Notes: generated by a model from the sequence alone, not told the origin. 64,000 nt of DNA from Planctomycetota bacterium (GCA_035384565.1 DAOOIT010000024.1:1-64000), one strand, 5' to 3'; counted from the first letter of the stretch, positions 15,898 through 25,231 are shown. Made by a program: numbers and translations.

Positions 15898-17541
15898 ATG
15901 GGACCATGCTGGATGCGAGCGGGAGTCTCGGCTGCCCTCGGCGTCGCCCTCGCGGCGGCATCCGTTCGGGCCGGCAGCGCGCGCGAGGACCTTCTTGCCC
16001 TGCGCGCGGGCCTGGCGGCCCAACGCACCCTGGACCGCGCGCCCGGCTGGGCGGCCCAGGTGAGCTTCGCCCTCGCCCACAAGGACGACCCGGCGCTGGC
16101 CGCCGAGGTGCTCTACGACGTGGCCCTCTCGCAGCGCGAGGCCGACCGCTCGACCGTGGCCAGGACCCTCGAGCAACTGCTCGAGGCCTTCCCCAACGCG
16201 GAGCCCTGGGCGGGCCTGGCCACGTACGAGCTGGCCCGGGCCTACGCCGAGCGCTCCTCCACCCAGCCCAAAGCCGTGGAACTCTACGAGCGGTTCCTCA
16301 AGCTGCCCACGGCCGACCCCGTGCGGCGGGCCGAGGCCTCCATCGCCCTCGCGCGGCTGTACCAGGCGACGTCGAAGCCGGCCCTCGCCCTGGCCGCGTA
16401 TCGGGCCTTCGTCGAGCAGTTCCCCGACCGGCCGCGCCTGTGCGCCGAGGCCCTCGCCTCGAGCGGGCTGGCCCTCATCGAGCTCAAGCAGCCCAAGGAG
16501 GCCCTCCCCCTCTGCGAGCGCCTCGCCAAGGAGTACCCCTGGGAGGGCGAGGCGCGCCGCGGCCTCTTGCTGGCCATCGCCCAGGCCCTCCGCACCGCCG
16601 AGGACACCGAGAACGCCGTCCTCGCCTATGAGAGGCTGCTCCAGGAGCTGCCCCGCGCCGACGCGCGGCGCTCCCAGGCCTACATGGGGCTGGCCATGCT
16701 CTACATCCAGAAGGGCGAGAGCCAGAAGGCGGCCGACATCTACCGCCGCCTGGCCGCCGACCGCACGCTGGGCGCCGCCTACCGGGCGTCGGCCTATCGC
16801 CAGCTCTTCGACCTCCAACGCCGCGTGGGCGAGCAGGCCGGCGTCATCCGCCTCGCCTACGACATCATCGCCGCCCAGCCCAGCGGCATCATCCAGTCGG
16901 GCAACGTCCTGGGCGAACTCGTGGACGCCTTCGTGGGCGAGGGGCGGGTGGACGAGGCCCTGGCCATGGCCAAGGCCCAGTGCCGTCTGGCCTACCTCAC
17001 CGCCGCCACTCACGGCTATGCCGCGGGCGGTGGCGGCTGGGCGGCGGTCTCGCAGGACGCCATCTTCGCCGTCGTGCGCGCCCTGAAGGCCAAGGAGGGC
17101 AGCCTGTTGCCCGCCAACCGCTTCATCGCCTTCGTCGAGCACGGGCCCGAGGGGCCCGACGGCAAGCTCGGCACGGCCGACGACCTCCAGGACCCCACGG
17201 CCGCCTGTCGGCTGCCCGCCGACGCCGAACGCGACAAGGTCTTCGCCGCCGCCGCCCAGCGGTTCATCAGCGACCCCTACGAGCTGGGCTTCCTCTACCT
17301 GTGCTGGGACAAGCCGGCCGACGCCCTCCGCGCCTTCCGCCGGCACTACCTGGAGTCCGGCGAGGCCACGAAGCTCCAGCGCGCCGCCGTGCTCGTGGCC
17401 CAGGCCCTCCGCGCCATCGGCTGCCCCGAGGCCGACGTGGACGCGTTCTTCGACTACCAGACCTATGGCCCCAATGGCAAGGACGGCAAGCCGAACACCC
17501 CCGACGACCTGAAGGACCCGATCCTGGCTCTACCGAAATGA
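15898..17541 (+). CDS. Exported TPR protein with GPDGK-DDL motifs (operon gene 1)
   Basis: 547 aa from the ATG at 15898 (AGGAAA upstream), with a signal peptide (MRAGVSAALGVALAAASVRA). The body is a run of TPR-type helix pairs (AEVLYDVALSQREAD, ELARAYAERSS, ALARLYQATSKPALALAAYRAF, MGLAMLYIQKGESQKAADIY). Two copies of a short motif follow: GPEGPDGKLGTADDLQDP near residue 420, and a second, GPNGKDGKPNTPDDLKDP, at the very C-terminus. The same motif recurs in the next protein. It probably scaffolds protein contacts in the periplasm; the exact role is unknown. Its stop overlaps the next start as ATGA (17538-17541). Confidence 0.8.
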   Translation: MGPCWMRAGVSAALGVALAAASVRAGSAREDLLALRAGLAAQRTLDRAPGWAAQVSFALAHKDDPALAAEVLYDVALSQREADRSTVARTLEQLLEAFPNAEPWAGLATYELARAYAERSSTQPKAVELYERFLKLPTADPVRRAEASIALARLYQATSKPALALAAYRAFVEQFPDRPRLCAEALASSGLALIELKQPKEALPLCERLAKEYPWEGEARRGLLLAIAQALRTAEDTENAVLAYERLLQELPRADARRSQAYMGLAMLYIQKGESQKAADIYRRLAADRTLGAAYRASAYRQLFDLQRRVGEQAGVIRLAYDIIAAQPSGIIQSGNVLGELVDAFVGEGRVDEALAMAKAQCRLAYLTAATHGYAAGGGGWAAVSQDAIFAVVRALKAKEGSLLPANRFIAFVEHGPEGPDGKLGTADDLQDPTAACRLPADAERDKVFAAAAQRFISDPYELGFLYLCWDKPADALRAFRRHYLESGEATKLQRAAVLVAQALRAIGCPEADVDAFFDYQTYGPNGKDGKPNTPDDLKDPILALPK

Positions 17542-19136
17542 GACGCCTTTTCCCCATCCTGCTCGTGGCGGCCTCGCTGGCCCGCCCGCTCGCGGCGGCC
17601 GACTCGCCCGACCCCCTGGCCGAGGCGGGCGCCGCCGCCTATAAGCGCCAGTATCTCGCCGCCATCGCCAAGGCCGCCACGGTGGCCTCCGAACCCAAGG
17701 AGACCCCCGAGCGGCGCGGCAAGGCCTTCGAGCTGATCGCCCAGAGCTATCTCGAGGCAGGCTCCGCCTCCCTCGCCATTGCCGCCTACCACCAGGCCCT
17801 CGTGGCCCTCGGGCGCGACGACCCCAACGCCCTGCCCGCCTGGTGGCGCATCGCCGAGATCCACATCGCACGGCAGGAGCTTCACCAGGCCATCACCCAC
17901 CTCGAGAAGGCCACGGCCGAGCTCGACCTGGCCAAGCTGCCGCCCGAGGCCCGCGTGAAGCTGCTCGCCACGCTGGCCGCCTGCCGCGAACAGGCGGGCC
18001 AGGCGCCCGCCGCCCTGGCCACGTACGAGCGGCTCTTCGCCCTGGCCCAGCCGGGCGATGCCCTGGGCGCCACCGTGGCCCGGGCCGCCCGCCTCTACGC
18101 CGAAACGCACCGCTTCGACAAGGCCATGGCCTGCCTCGAACGCCTCTACGGCAAGCTCGAGAGCGAGACCGTGATCGCCGAGGCGGCCAAGGCCTACCAG
18201 GAACTCGCCCAGAAGCTGCCCGCCGCCGGCCGCACCGAGGAGGCCGACGCCCTGGACCGCAAGATCCTCTCGCTCTTCGTGCGCAAGGAGCCCTCGACCG
18301 CGCGGGCGGCCCTGCTGCGCCTGATCGGCGGCGAGGACGACGCGGCCGCGCTCAAGCTCGCCGCCACCCTCCAGGAGAACGAACTCCGCCTGCTCGCGCA
18401 CGACGAGGTGCTGGCCATCCTCACCCCCGCGGCCCTGCGCCTCGACCGCTGCGACGAGCTGGCGCGCCTGCTCACCCGCGCCATCCTGGCCGAGCCCTTC
18501 GACGAGACCGTGCCCTACGCCTGCTCGAAGGCCATCGTCGAGCTGCGCCTGCGCCAGGGCCGCCCCGACGACGCCGTGGCCGCCGCCTACGTGGCCTATG
18601 CCACCTGCGGCTTCGCCAGCTACGTGAGCCCCCAGAGCTTCGGGCGCGCGGTGGACCTCGTGGCCGACACCCTGCGGGCGCGCGACGGCCACCTCGTCTC
18701 CGGCAACGCCTTCCGCCTCTACCAGGTCCACGGGCCCGCCGGCCCCGACAAGAAGCCCGGCACGCCCGACGACCTGCCGAACCCGCTCGCGGCCCTGGCC
18801 CCCCAGGCCGACCCCGAGCTCGACAAGCTCCTCGAGGCCGCCCTCGCGGCGCGGCCCGCCTCCGTGGCCGGCCACCGCGCCCGCGGCTGGGCCTACCTCG
18901 TCTGGGGCAAGCCGAAGCAGGCGCTCGCGGAGTTCAAGCGCGCCTTCGCCCTCTGCCCGCTCGAGACCACCGAGCTCACCCGCGCCGCGCAGGATATCGC
19001 CCTCGGCCTCAAGGCGCTCCACGCCACCCCCGTGGGCATGGAAGCCTTCGCCGAGTTCCAGCGCTACGGCCCCAACGGGCCCGACGGCAAGCCGAAAACC
19101 GCTGACGACCTCACCGATCCCCTGGCGGGCCTCTGA
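17538..19136 (+). CDS. Exported TPR protein with GPDGK-DDL motifs (operon gene 2)
   Basis: 532 aa, starting at the ATG that overlaps the previous stop, with signal peptide LFPILLVAASLARPLAA. Repeated TPR pairs follow (FELIAQSYLEAGSASLAIAAYHQAL, RIAEIHIARQELHQAITHLEKA). As in the gene before, a TPR block ends with an acidic Gly/Pro motif (GPAGPDKKPGTPDDLPNP near residue 400) and the protein itself ends with GPNGPDGKPKTADDLTDP plus LAGL. The two proteins look like paralogues made by tandem duplication. The motif resembles short Asp-rich calcium-binding loops, but that is only a suggestion. Confidence 0.8.
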   Translation: MRRLFPILLVAASLARPLAAADSPDPLAEAGAAAYKRQYLAAIAKAATVASEPKETPERRGKAFELIAQSYLEAGSASLAIAAYHQALVALGRDDPNALPAWWRIAEIHIARQELHQAITHLEKATAELDLAKLPPEARVKLLATLAACREQAGQAPAALATYERLFALAQPGDALGATVARAARLYAETHRFDKAMACLERLYGKLESETVIAEAAKAYQELAQKLPAAGRTEEADALDRKILSLFVRKEPSTARAALLRLIGGEDDAAALKLAATLQENELRLLAHDEVLAILTPAALRLDRCDELARLLTRAILAEPFDETVPYACSKAIVELRLRQGRPDDAVAAAYVAYATCGFASYVSPQSFGRAVDLVADTLRARDGHLVSGNAFRLYQVHGPAGPDKKPGTPDDLPNPLAALAPQADPELDKLLEAALAARPASVAGHRARGWAYLVWGKPKQALAEFKRAFALCPLETTELTRAAQDIALGLKALHATPVGMEAFAEFQRYGPNGPDGKPKTADDLTDPLAGL

Positions 19137-19163
19137 CGGCCATCTTCGGCGAGGAGACCGCCC

Positions 19164-20750
19164 ATTCGCACCTGGCTGCCGGCCACCTGCACCCTTCTGT
19201 GGATCGCGGCGCACGCCGCGCGCGCCGACGTGGCGACCGACCTGGGCGCCGCCGAAGCCGCTCTGGCGCGCCGCGACCCCGGCGCCGCCGAGGCGGCGTT
19301 CCGCAGGGCCTTCGAGGCCGCCGACGCCACGGCCGAGCAGCGCGCCCGCGCCCTCGACGGGCTGGTGGCCGCCGCGATCGAGGGCGGGCGCGCGGGGGCG
19401 CTGGCCGCCGACCTCGAGCAGCGGCGAGCCGCCGCGCCCAGGGACCAGCAGGCCGCGCTCCTCGCCGCCCTGGTGCGCACCTGCAAGGCGCGCGACGGCC
19501 ACTTCCACGCCATCCTGCCCGCGCTCGAGAAGGACACCCAGACGGCCGCTCCCGCGGCCCGGCGCCTGCTCCAGGAGGTCCAGGCCGGCACCGCGCAGAT
19601 GGAGCGCAGCGTGAAGCGCCTCGGCGCCGAGCTCGCCCTCGCCGCCGAGCAGCAGGCCCGCGAGGCGGCGCGGCCCAAGGGCCTCTCGCGCCTCACACGG
19701 CCCGCCGCGGTCCCCGGCGTCGGCCAGCCCAGCCGCCCCGACTATGCGGTGCAGGCGCAGGCGTACGCGCCCCCGCCGCGCCAACGCCTCCGGGTGCCGG
19801 CCGAGCTGCCGCGCGTGCCCCTGCCCCAGGTGCCGCGCGCCCGCCTCGACGCGCCCCAGGCCGTCACCAAGCCGCCGGCCTGGCCGCGGCCCACCTCGGC
19901 GCGTCTGGCCGCCGCCTTCTTCACCCAGGCCTACCAGAAGGCCACCGAGCTGGCCGGCGAGGGCCTCGTCGAGAGCGCCAAGGCCGAGTACGCCACCCTC
20001 ATGCAGCTCTTCCCCGACACCCCGCAGGCCCAGCAGGCCGCCCGCTACGCCCTGGGCCTCTTCCAGCGCGAGCGCATCCTCGCCCAGGGCGGCGACCCCC
20101 TGGGCGCGTACCTCCAGTGGATCCGCGCCGTCCTCGGGCCCAAAGGCTCCGACTACGCCGAGCACCTGGGCTTCCGCAGCCTGGCCGGCGACGCCGACCC
20201 CGCCGTCCTGGCCCGGGAGGCCGAGGAGTTCGTGAAGCGCTACCCGGACTCGAAGTATGGCCCGGGCGTGCGGCTCCAGCTCGCGGTGGCGCTGGACCGC
20301 ACGGGCGCCACGCCGCGCGCCATCGAGGTGCTCCAGCCGCTGGTGAGCCCGATAGACGACGAGCCGCGCGTGCGGGCCGCGCGCATTCTCGCCTGGCTCT
20401 ACCTGTTCCAGGGCGAGGCGGCCGCCGCGCGCGGCGTGCTCGAGGCCCTCGCCGCCCAGACCACCGACCCCGACGCCGCCGCCGAGGCGCGGCGCACGCT
20501 CGCGGCCCTCGCCGCCAATCCCCTGCCCAAGCTCACGATCGCCGAGGTCGTGGGCGCCGGCGACCCCGACGAGGTCTTCTCGGCCCGCCTCCTCGACCTC
20601 GCCGACCAGTGCCTCCAGAGGAACGACGGCGAGCGCGCCGTGGACCTCTACGAGCTCTACCTGCGCGTCGCGCGCGAGTCCCAGGGCTTCCGCGCCGTGC
20701 GCGACCGCATCCAGCGCATCAAGCGCACCGGGAGGGCCGACGAGGAATGA
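19164..20750 (+). CDS. Exported TPR protein with probable ATT start (operon gene 3)
   Basis: 528 aa if translated from ATT at 19164. The first ATG/GTG/TTG in frame is a GTG at 19230, but that start would remove a clear signal peptide (WLPATCTLLWIAAHAARA) and has no SD. The ATT has GAGGAG 7 nt upstream and lies 27 bp after the previous stop, so initiation at ATT is the simplest reading. The protein has a Pro-rich linker around residues 175-235 and then TPR units (SAKAEYATLMQLFPDTPQA, AIEVLQPLVSP, RAARILAWLYLFQGEAAAA, AVDLYELYLRVA). Its stop overlaps the next start as ATGA. Confidence 0.7.
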   Translation: MRTWLPATCTLLWIAAHAARADVATDLGAAEAALARRDPGAAEAAFRRAFEAADATAEQRARALDGLVAAAIEGGRAGALAADLEQRRAAAPRDQQAALLAALVRTCKARDGHFHAILPALEKDTQTAAPAARRLLQEVQAGTAQMERSVKRLGAELALAAEQQAREAARPKGLSRLTRPAAVPGVGQPSRPDYAVQAQAYAPPPRQRLRVPAELPRVPLPQVPRARLDAPQAVTKPPAWPRPTSARLAAAFFTQAYQKATELAGEGLVESAKAEYATLMQLFPDTPQAQQAARYALGLFQRERILAQGGDPLGAYLQWIRAVLGPKGSDYAEHLGFRSLAGDADPAVLAREAEEFVKRYPDSKYGPGVRLQLAVALDRTGATPRAIEVLQPLVSPIDDEPRVRAARILAWLYLFQGEAAAARGVLEALAAQTTDPDAAAEARRTLAALAANPLPKLTIAEVVGAGDPDEVFSARLLDLADQCLQRNDGERAVDLYELYLRVARESQGFRAVRDRIQRIKRTGRADEE

Positions 20751-21658
20751 ACGCCCGAGTGCGGACGGCGGGTCGCGGCTGGCGGGTTTGCGCGGCGGCG
20801 TTGTGCCTGCTTGCGGCGGGCGGGCTCGGCGCGGCGGAGGCCCCTGCCCCCGAGAAGAAGGGGCCCGAGCCCACGCCCGCGGCGCGCGCGATGGCCGCCC
20901 TCGAAGAGCGTCTGGCCGCGCTGCGCAAGGAAGGCACAGGGTTCGCGCTGCGCGGCCGGTACGAGGCCCTGCTCACCGACGCCTCGGCCGCGGCCGAGGC
21001 CCACGCCGCCGACCCCGCGGCGGCGGCGGCGCACCTCGTCGTCGCCCGCTGCTGCGAGGCCCTCGGCAAGCACCCCGAGAAGGAGGCCGCCTTCGAGCGC
21101 TACATTGACGCCCTGATGGCAAGGTCGAGGGACGAGGCCGCCGCGGCCCTGCGCGCGGAGAGCGACGCCCTGGTGGCGCGCCGCGAGCTGTTCGCGGCCA
21201 CCAAGCTGCTGCGCCTGATGCTCGCCAAGTTCCCCGACGGCCCCGAGGCCGCCTGGGCCCTCTATCGCCTGGGCACGTGCCATCTGCTCATGGACCGCTT
21301 CGAGGATGCGGCGGCGGCGTTCGGCGAGGTGCTGACACGCTGGCCCGAGGGCCCCGCGGCCACGCAGGCCCGCCTGCGCCTGGCCCGGGCCTACCTGGCC
21401 CAGGGCCGGCATGCGGAGGCGATCGCCATGCTGGAGGCCGGCCTGCCCAAAGAGGCCGACGCGCCGCTGCGCGACGCGCTGCTCTTCGACCTGGCGATGG
21501 CGCGCTACCTGTCGCGCGACTACTATGGGGCGCTCGTGGGCTTCCAGCGCCTCGTGCGCGAGGCGCCCAGTTCGCCCTATGCGCCCCTCGCGCGCGCCGG
21601 CGTCGCCAAGCTGCGCAGCGACCTCCTCAACCGCCTCAGCGCCAGCGAAAACAAGTGA
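20747..21658 (+). CDS. Exported TPR protein, YbgF/BamD-like (operon gene 4)
   Basis: 303 aa from the ATG at 20747. Signal peptide VCAAALCLLAAGGLGAAEA. After a charged segment, the C-terminal half has three or four TPR units of the YbgF/BamD style (FAATKLLRLMLAKFPDGPEA, MDRFEDAAAAFGEVLTRWPEG, RHAEAIAMLEAGL, YYGALVGFQRLVREAPSSPY). Such proteins act as periplasmic adaptors in envelope assembly, but homology here is only to the repeat. It overlaps the next gene by one base (TGATG at 21656-21660). Confidence 0.75.
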   Translation: MNARVRTAGRGWRVCAAALCLLAAGGLGAAEAPAPEKKGPEPTPAARAMAALEERLAALRKEGTGFALRGRYEALLTDASAAAEAHAADPAAAAAHLVVARCCEALGKHPEKEAAFERYIDALMARSRDEAAAALRAESDALVARRELFAATKLLRLMLAKFPDGPEAAWALYRLGTCHLLMDRFEDAAAAFGEVLTRWPEGPAATQARLRLARAYLAQGRHAEAIAMLEAGLPKEADAPLRDALLFDLAMARYLSRDYYGALVGFQRLVREAPSSPYAPLARAGVAKLRSDLLNRLSASENK

Positions 21659-22602
21659 TGCCCAAGCACGCCATCCTCTCCGACGTCCACGCGAACCTCG
21701 AGGCCCTGCTGGCCATCTACCGCGACTTCGTGAAGCTCGAGGGCCTGCGCAGCGTGGTGTCGCTGGGCGACCTCGTGGGCTATGGCCCCAACCCCGCCGA
21801 GGTCGTCTCCGGCCTCCACTCTCTGACGAAGAAGGGCTACACGGTCCGCTACTGCCTGGGCAACCACGACGCCGCCGCGCTGGGCCGGTTCGAGTTCGTG
21901 GACCTGCGCGACTCCCACGACCTCGAGTTCCTCGCCACCCAGGCCGGCCTGAAGGACCGCGAGGCCATCGCCCGCCAGTATTTGGACCAGAAGCAGCGCC
22001 GGTACATCCCCGTCAGCACCAACGCCAAGGTCTCGATCGCGTGGACGCGCGAGCGGCTCACCGAGCCGTATCGCCAGTTCCTGCTCCAGCAGAGCCAGGA
22101 CCACCTGTCGCTGGGCGCCGGCGTGCTGTGCGTGCACGCTTCGCCGCGCGACACGCTGTTCGAGTACGTTCTGGACGGTCGCCGTGCGCAGAAGGTGGTC
22201 GAGGCGCCCATGATGGCGGGCGTGCACGTGTGTTTCTTCGGGCACACGCACATTCCCGGCGTCTGGCAGTTGCCCGCGGACCAGCTCGTGCGCTTCGCGG
22301 GCAGGGCCATTTGCATGCAGCCGCCGCGGCTCGTGCCGGGCCCGCGCGTGCAGCTCAAGCCCGACGCGCTGATCAGCCTGGTCAATGTGGGCTCCGTGGG
22401 CCAGTCGCGCGACGGCGACGCCCGGGCCTGCTACGTCGTCTATGACGAGGAGGCGGAGACGGTGGAGTTCCGCCGCGTGCCCTACGACGTGGCGGCCACC
22501 CGCCAGAAGATCCTCGACAGCGGCCTGCCGGCCAGCCTGGCCGAGCGCCTGGGCGCGGCCGACGCCGAGCGCAGCGTCGCCGAGGCCGAGCGGGAGGAGT
22601 GA
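21658..22602 (+). CDS. Metallophosphoesterase, diadenosine tetraphosphatase-like (operon gene 5)
   Basis: 314 aa cytoplasmic calcineurin-like phosphoesterase. Metal-site motifs are all visible: SDVHAN, GDLVGYGPNP, GNHDAA, VHASP and GHTHIP. The 'GDLVGYGPNPAEV' form is that of the YfcE/ApaH-like group found in many bacteria next to unrelated genes. Members hydrolyse phosphodiesters or dinucleoside polyphosphates, but most are untested. The insert between residues 80 and 160 and the C-terminal arm (RQKILDSGLPASLAERL) are typical. It is the last gene of the operon and shares a TGATG overlap with the TPR gene before it. Confidence 0.85.
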   Translation: MPKHAILSDVHANLEALLAIYRDFVKLEGLRSVVSLGDLVGYGPNPAEVVSGLHSLTKKGYTVRYCLGNHDAAALGRFEFVDLRDSHDLEFLATQAGLKDREAIARQYLDQKQRRYIPVSTNAKVSIAWTRERLTEPYRQFLLQQSQDHLSLGAGVLCVHASPRDTLFEYVLDGRRAQKVVEAPMMAGVHVCFFGHTHIPGVWQLPADQLVRFAGRAICMQPPRLVPGPRVQLKPDALISLVNVGSVGQSRDGDARACYVVYDEEAETVEFRRVPYDVAATRQKILDSGLPASLAERLGAADAERSVAEAEREE

Positions 22603-22747
22603 GCGCGGCGGCGCCTTGCAAGCTATCTCAGGTGTTTCAGGGTTCGGCGGTCTTGGCCCGACTGGCCCGGTGGGGTCTGTGGGCATGCTTGCTCTCTTGG
22701 GCCTGGCGGTTCCTCGGGGGCTCTGCCGAGCGCCTGGGGAGCGCAGC

Positions 22748-22914
22748 CTGCCCATGCTGTATCAACCCTGTGAGGAGGGAAGTGATACAGCATGGGCAGA
22801 AGGGCGAGGATTGGCGATTCTCGCGGCTCCGGCCATGCTCGCTCACCTGCGGGATGAACAAGCATGTGACGGGGAGTGGCTGGAGAACGTAAGGTATTGC
22901 TGCATAGATGGTTA
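22748..22914. repeat. Structured intergenic repeat, family A copy 1
   Basis: A perfect 17-bp inverted repeat (22748-22764 with 22783-22799) is followed by a conserved block containing a small GCGAG/CTCGC hairpin (22804-22808 with 22820-22824). A second weaker hairpin follows (CATGCT near 22834 with AGCATG near 22861). The tail contains ACGTAAGGTATTGCTGC. The same order of parts is found at 38165-38335 with different stem sequences. Confidence 0.7.
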
Positions 22915-22966
22915 GGGGGCAGCTCTCGCTGGCGCCGGCAACACGGTCCGCTCGATCCATTGCCCA

Positions 22967-23025
22967 TGGGCGGGACGTCCCTGCCCCGCGTCCCCATTCC
23001 TCGCGGGGCTGAGACGCCTCGCCCA
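22967..23025. repeat. Palindromic intergenic repeat, family B copy 2
   Basis: TGGGCG (22967-22972) with CGCCCA (23020-23025), and inside it GCCCCGCG (22983-22990) with CGCGGGGC (23002-23009). The intervening sequence is similar to 82-147, with the same order of stems. Confidence 0.55.
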
Positions 23026-23070
23026 CAATCCCCCGCGGCCCTGCACACGGCGTCGTTGCTTTTGCAGAGG

Positions 23071-25215
23071 TCACTGGGGCAGGGGCGGCAGGTCCGGCGT
23101 TGGCGTGGCCGGGCGGGTGGGCGGCGCGGTGAGCCGAGGCTTCCAGACGACCTCGCCCAGGCCCGTGACATCCGCCTTGTCTATGATCTGCTCCGCCAGA
23201 TGCGCGTCGTCCACGTCGCCGAAGTAGTTTCCTGCCGCCTGCACGGTGAGGGTGGTGGCGATGTTGATGGCCAGCTTATGGCCCAGGATGGCGTTGCCGG
23301 TGATCGTGGGCGCGCTGCCCTCGCCGCAGAGGATGGCGACGCCGCCGTTGCCTTCGATCCAGTTGCCCTCGATCCGCGGCGAGGCGCTCTGGCGGCAGTC
23401 CACGCCGTACGGGCGGTTGCGGAGGATGAGGTTGCCCTGGATCACGCCGTCGCTCTTTTCGAGGATGATCGGGTGGTCGCCGTTGCCCTCGATGAGGTTG
23501 GCGGCGATGGTCGAGGCGGAGTCGAGCGAGCAGCGGATGCCGGGGCCGCGGTTGTCGCGGATGAGGTTGCCCTGGATGGCGGGCTGGGAGAAGCGGTTGC
23601 AGCGGATGCCGCAGCCGTGGTTGCCGGCGATCTCGTTGCCGCGGATGGCGGGGGACGAGAAGCTGTCGCAGGCGATGCCGTGGCCGGCGTTGTCGCGGAT
23701 GCGGTTGCCTTCGATCGTGCCCTGGCTCTTGTCGGTCAGGCGGAGCCCGTCGGCGCCGTTCTTGAGGACGAGGCAGCCGCGGACGGCCACGTTGGCCCCC
23801 TCGGCCCGGAGGCCGGCGGCGTCGTTGTTCTCGATGCGGCAGAGGTCTTCGAGGCGGGGCGCGGCGCCGTCGGTGGCGTGGAGCCCGGCGGTGCCGTTGC
23901 GTGCGAGCACGCATCGGCGCAGGACGGGCGACGCGGCGGCGCAGGCCACGCCCACGCGCTGGTACTCGACGATGCAGTGTTCGAGGCGGCAGCGCTCGTC
24001 GTCGCTCGAGTCGGCGAAGAGGATGCCTTCGCCATCGAAGGGGGTGGGGTCGTTGGCGACGGCGCTCGTGAAGCGGATGGGGGCCTCGGGCGTGCCGGCC
24101 GCGAGGAGGGCGCCTTCCACCACGAGCCGCGCGCCGAGCAGGAACTGCACGGTGCAGCCGGCCTCGATGGTGAGCGTGGCGCCGCGCTTCACGGTGGTGG
24201 TGCCCGTGAGCACGAGGGGGCTCCGGGCCTTGGTCCAGGCGGTGTCGGCGGCGAGGTCGCCCTCGAGGTGGGCGCGGTTCTCTTTGCCGTCGGCCGCGGC
24301 CTTGAGAAACGCGGCGGCCCCTCGGGCGATGCCCTTGGCCGCCTCGGCCTCGGTGAGGCGCGCCAGCTCGTCGGTGCAGGCCTTCTGGAGCTCGGGCGCG
24401 TCGCGCCGGAGGCGCTCGGCCAGGCGGCGCGCGTCGGTGAGGCGCCCGGCCTGGCGGAGCGCGGCCGCCTGATGGTAGCGGATGGTGCTCCGCATGGCGT
24501 CGAGCTCGGGGAACCGCTTGACCATCTCCTCGCCCCAGGCCAGGAGGGCGGCGGGGTCGTTGCCGGCGGCGAGCTTCTGGGCGTGCCCCTCGACGGCCTT
24601 GCGCACGCCCTCGAGCGCGGCGGGCTTCTCGGGGTAGTCGCGCGCGGTCAGGGGGCTGAGGGTGGCGATGGCGCGCAGGTAGTCGCCGGCCTCGAGGTCG
24701 AGCAGGCCCAGCTCGAGGCGCGCCTTGAGCTGGAGCGCGGGCAGGTGCTCGTCGTTGCCGAGGACCTCCTGAAGGTCGCGGCGCGCAGCGGCGGGGTCGG
24801 TCTTGCCGAGGATCTTGGCGCGCTCGATGTGAGCGCGGGTGCGGCGCGGCCCGGCCTGCCCGGCGATGACGTCGTCGAGAAGCCGGATGGCGCCGGGCGC
24901 GTCGCCGCCCTTGGCGAGGAGCTCGGCGAGGATGAGGCGGGCCTCGAAGGCCTCGGGGCTGCTGGGGGCGGCGGCGATCAGCGCCCGCAGGCGCTGCGCC
25001 GCCTCGTCGGGCGCGTCCTTGAGCATCGCGCGCGCCTCGGCCAGCGTGCGCAGGCCCTCCACCGCCCCGTTGCCCTGCCGCAGCCTGTCCTCGAACTCCG
25101 GCGGCATCGGCATCCGTCCGGCGTCCTGGAGATAGAATCGGATGTAGACGCCGGCCGCGACGGCCAGGACGGCCAGGACGAGCAGGGACAGGATGGACCT
25201 CACGCGCTTGCCCAC
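23071..25215 (-). CDS. Membrane-anchored TPR and parallel beta-helix (NosD-like) protein
   Basis: 714 aa. The N-terminus has one transmembrane anchor (ILSLLVLAVLAVAAGVYI). Residues about 50-300 are helical repeats of TPR character (AEARAMLKDAPDEAAQRL, ARLILAELLAKGGDAPGAIRLL). From about residue 340 the sequence turns into parallel beta-helix rungs: IEGNRIRDNAGHGIACD, IRGNEIAGNHGCGIRCN and IQGNLIRDNRGPGIRCS. The rung periodicity of 22-24 residues and the 'N-x-I/L' ladder are those of NosD/pectate-lyase-like 'right-handed beta helix' proteins. It probably binds or cleaves polymers outside the cytoplasm. It follows mutL by 16 bp on the same strand. Confidence 0.8.
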   Translation of the reverse strand: MGKRVRSILSLLVLAVLAVAAGVYIRFYLQDAGRMPMPPEFEDRLRQGNGAVEGLRTLAEARAMLKDAPDEAAQRLRALIAAAPSSPEAFEARLILAELLAKGGDAPGAIRLLDDVIAGQAGPRRTRAHIERAKILGKTDPAAARRDLQEVLGNDEHLPALQLKARLELGLLDLEAGDYLRAIATLSPLTARDYPEKPAALEGVRKAVEGHAQKLAAGNDPAALLAWGEEMVKRFPELDAMRSTIRYHQAAALRQAGRLTDARRLAERLRRDAPELQKACTDELARLTEAEAAKGIARGAAAFLKAAADGKENRAHLEGDLAADTAWTKARSPLVLTGTTTVKRGATLTIEAGCTVQFLLGARLVVEGALLAAGTPEAPIRFTSAVANDPTPFDGEGILFADSSDDERCRLEHCIVEYQRVGVACAAASPVLRRCVLARNGTAGLHATDGAAPRLEDLCRIENNDAAGLRAEGANVAVRGCLVLKNGADGLRLTDKSQGTIEGNRIRDNAGHGIACDSFSSPAIRGNEIAGNHGCGIRCNRFSQPAIQGNLIRDNRGPGIRCSLDSASTIAANLIEGNGDHPIILEKSDGVIQGNLILRNRPYGVDCRQSASPRIEGNWIEGNGGVAILCGEGSAPTITGNAILGHKLAINIATTLTVQAAGNYFGDVDDAHLAEQIIDKADVTGLGEVVWKPRLTAPPTRPATPTPDLPPLPQ

Positions 25216-25231
25216 GAGATGCTCCTTGTGT

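Larger units (their letters stand above)
22603..23070. other. Intergenic region holding two structured repeats
   Basis: No gene is supported. The stretch holds family A copy 1 (22748-22914) and family B copy 2 (22967-23025) of the intergenic repeats, between the convergent operon and the beta-helix gene. Confidence 0.6.

Noticed and set aside
17463..20165. Minus-strand open frame of 900 codons
   Set aside because: It is antisense to the TPR operon, Gly/Ala/Arg-rich with no domain; the plus-strand frames have signal peptides, repeats and coupled starts.
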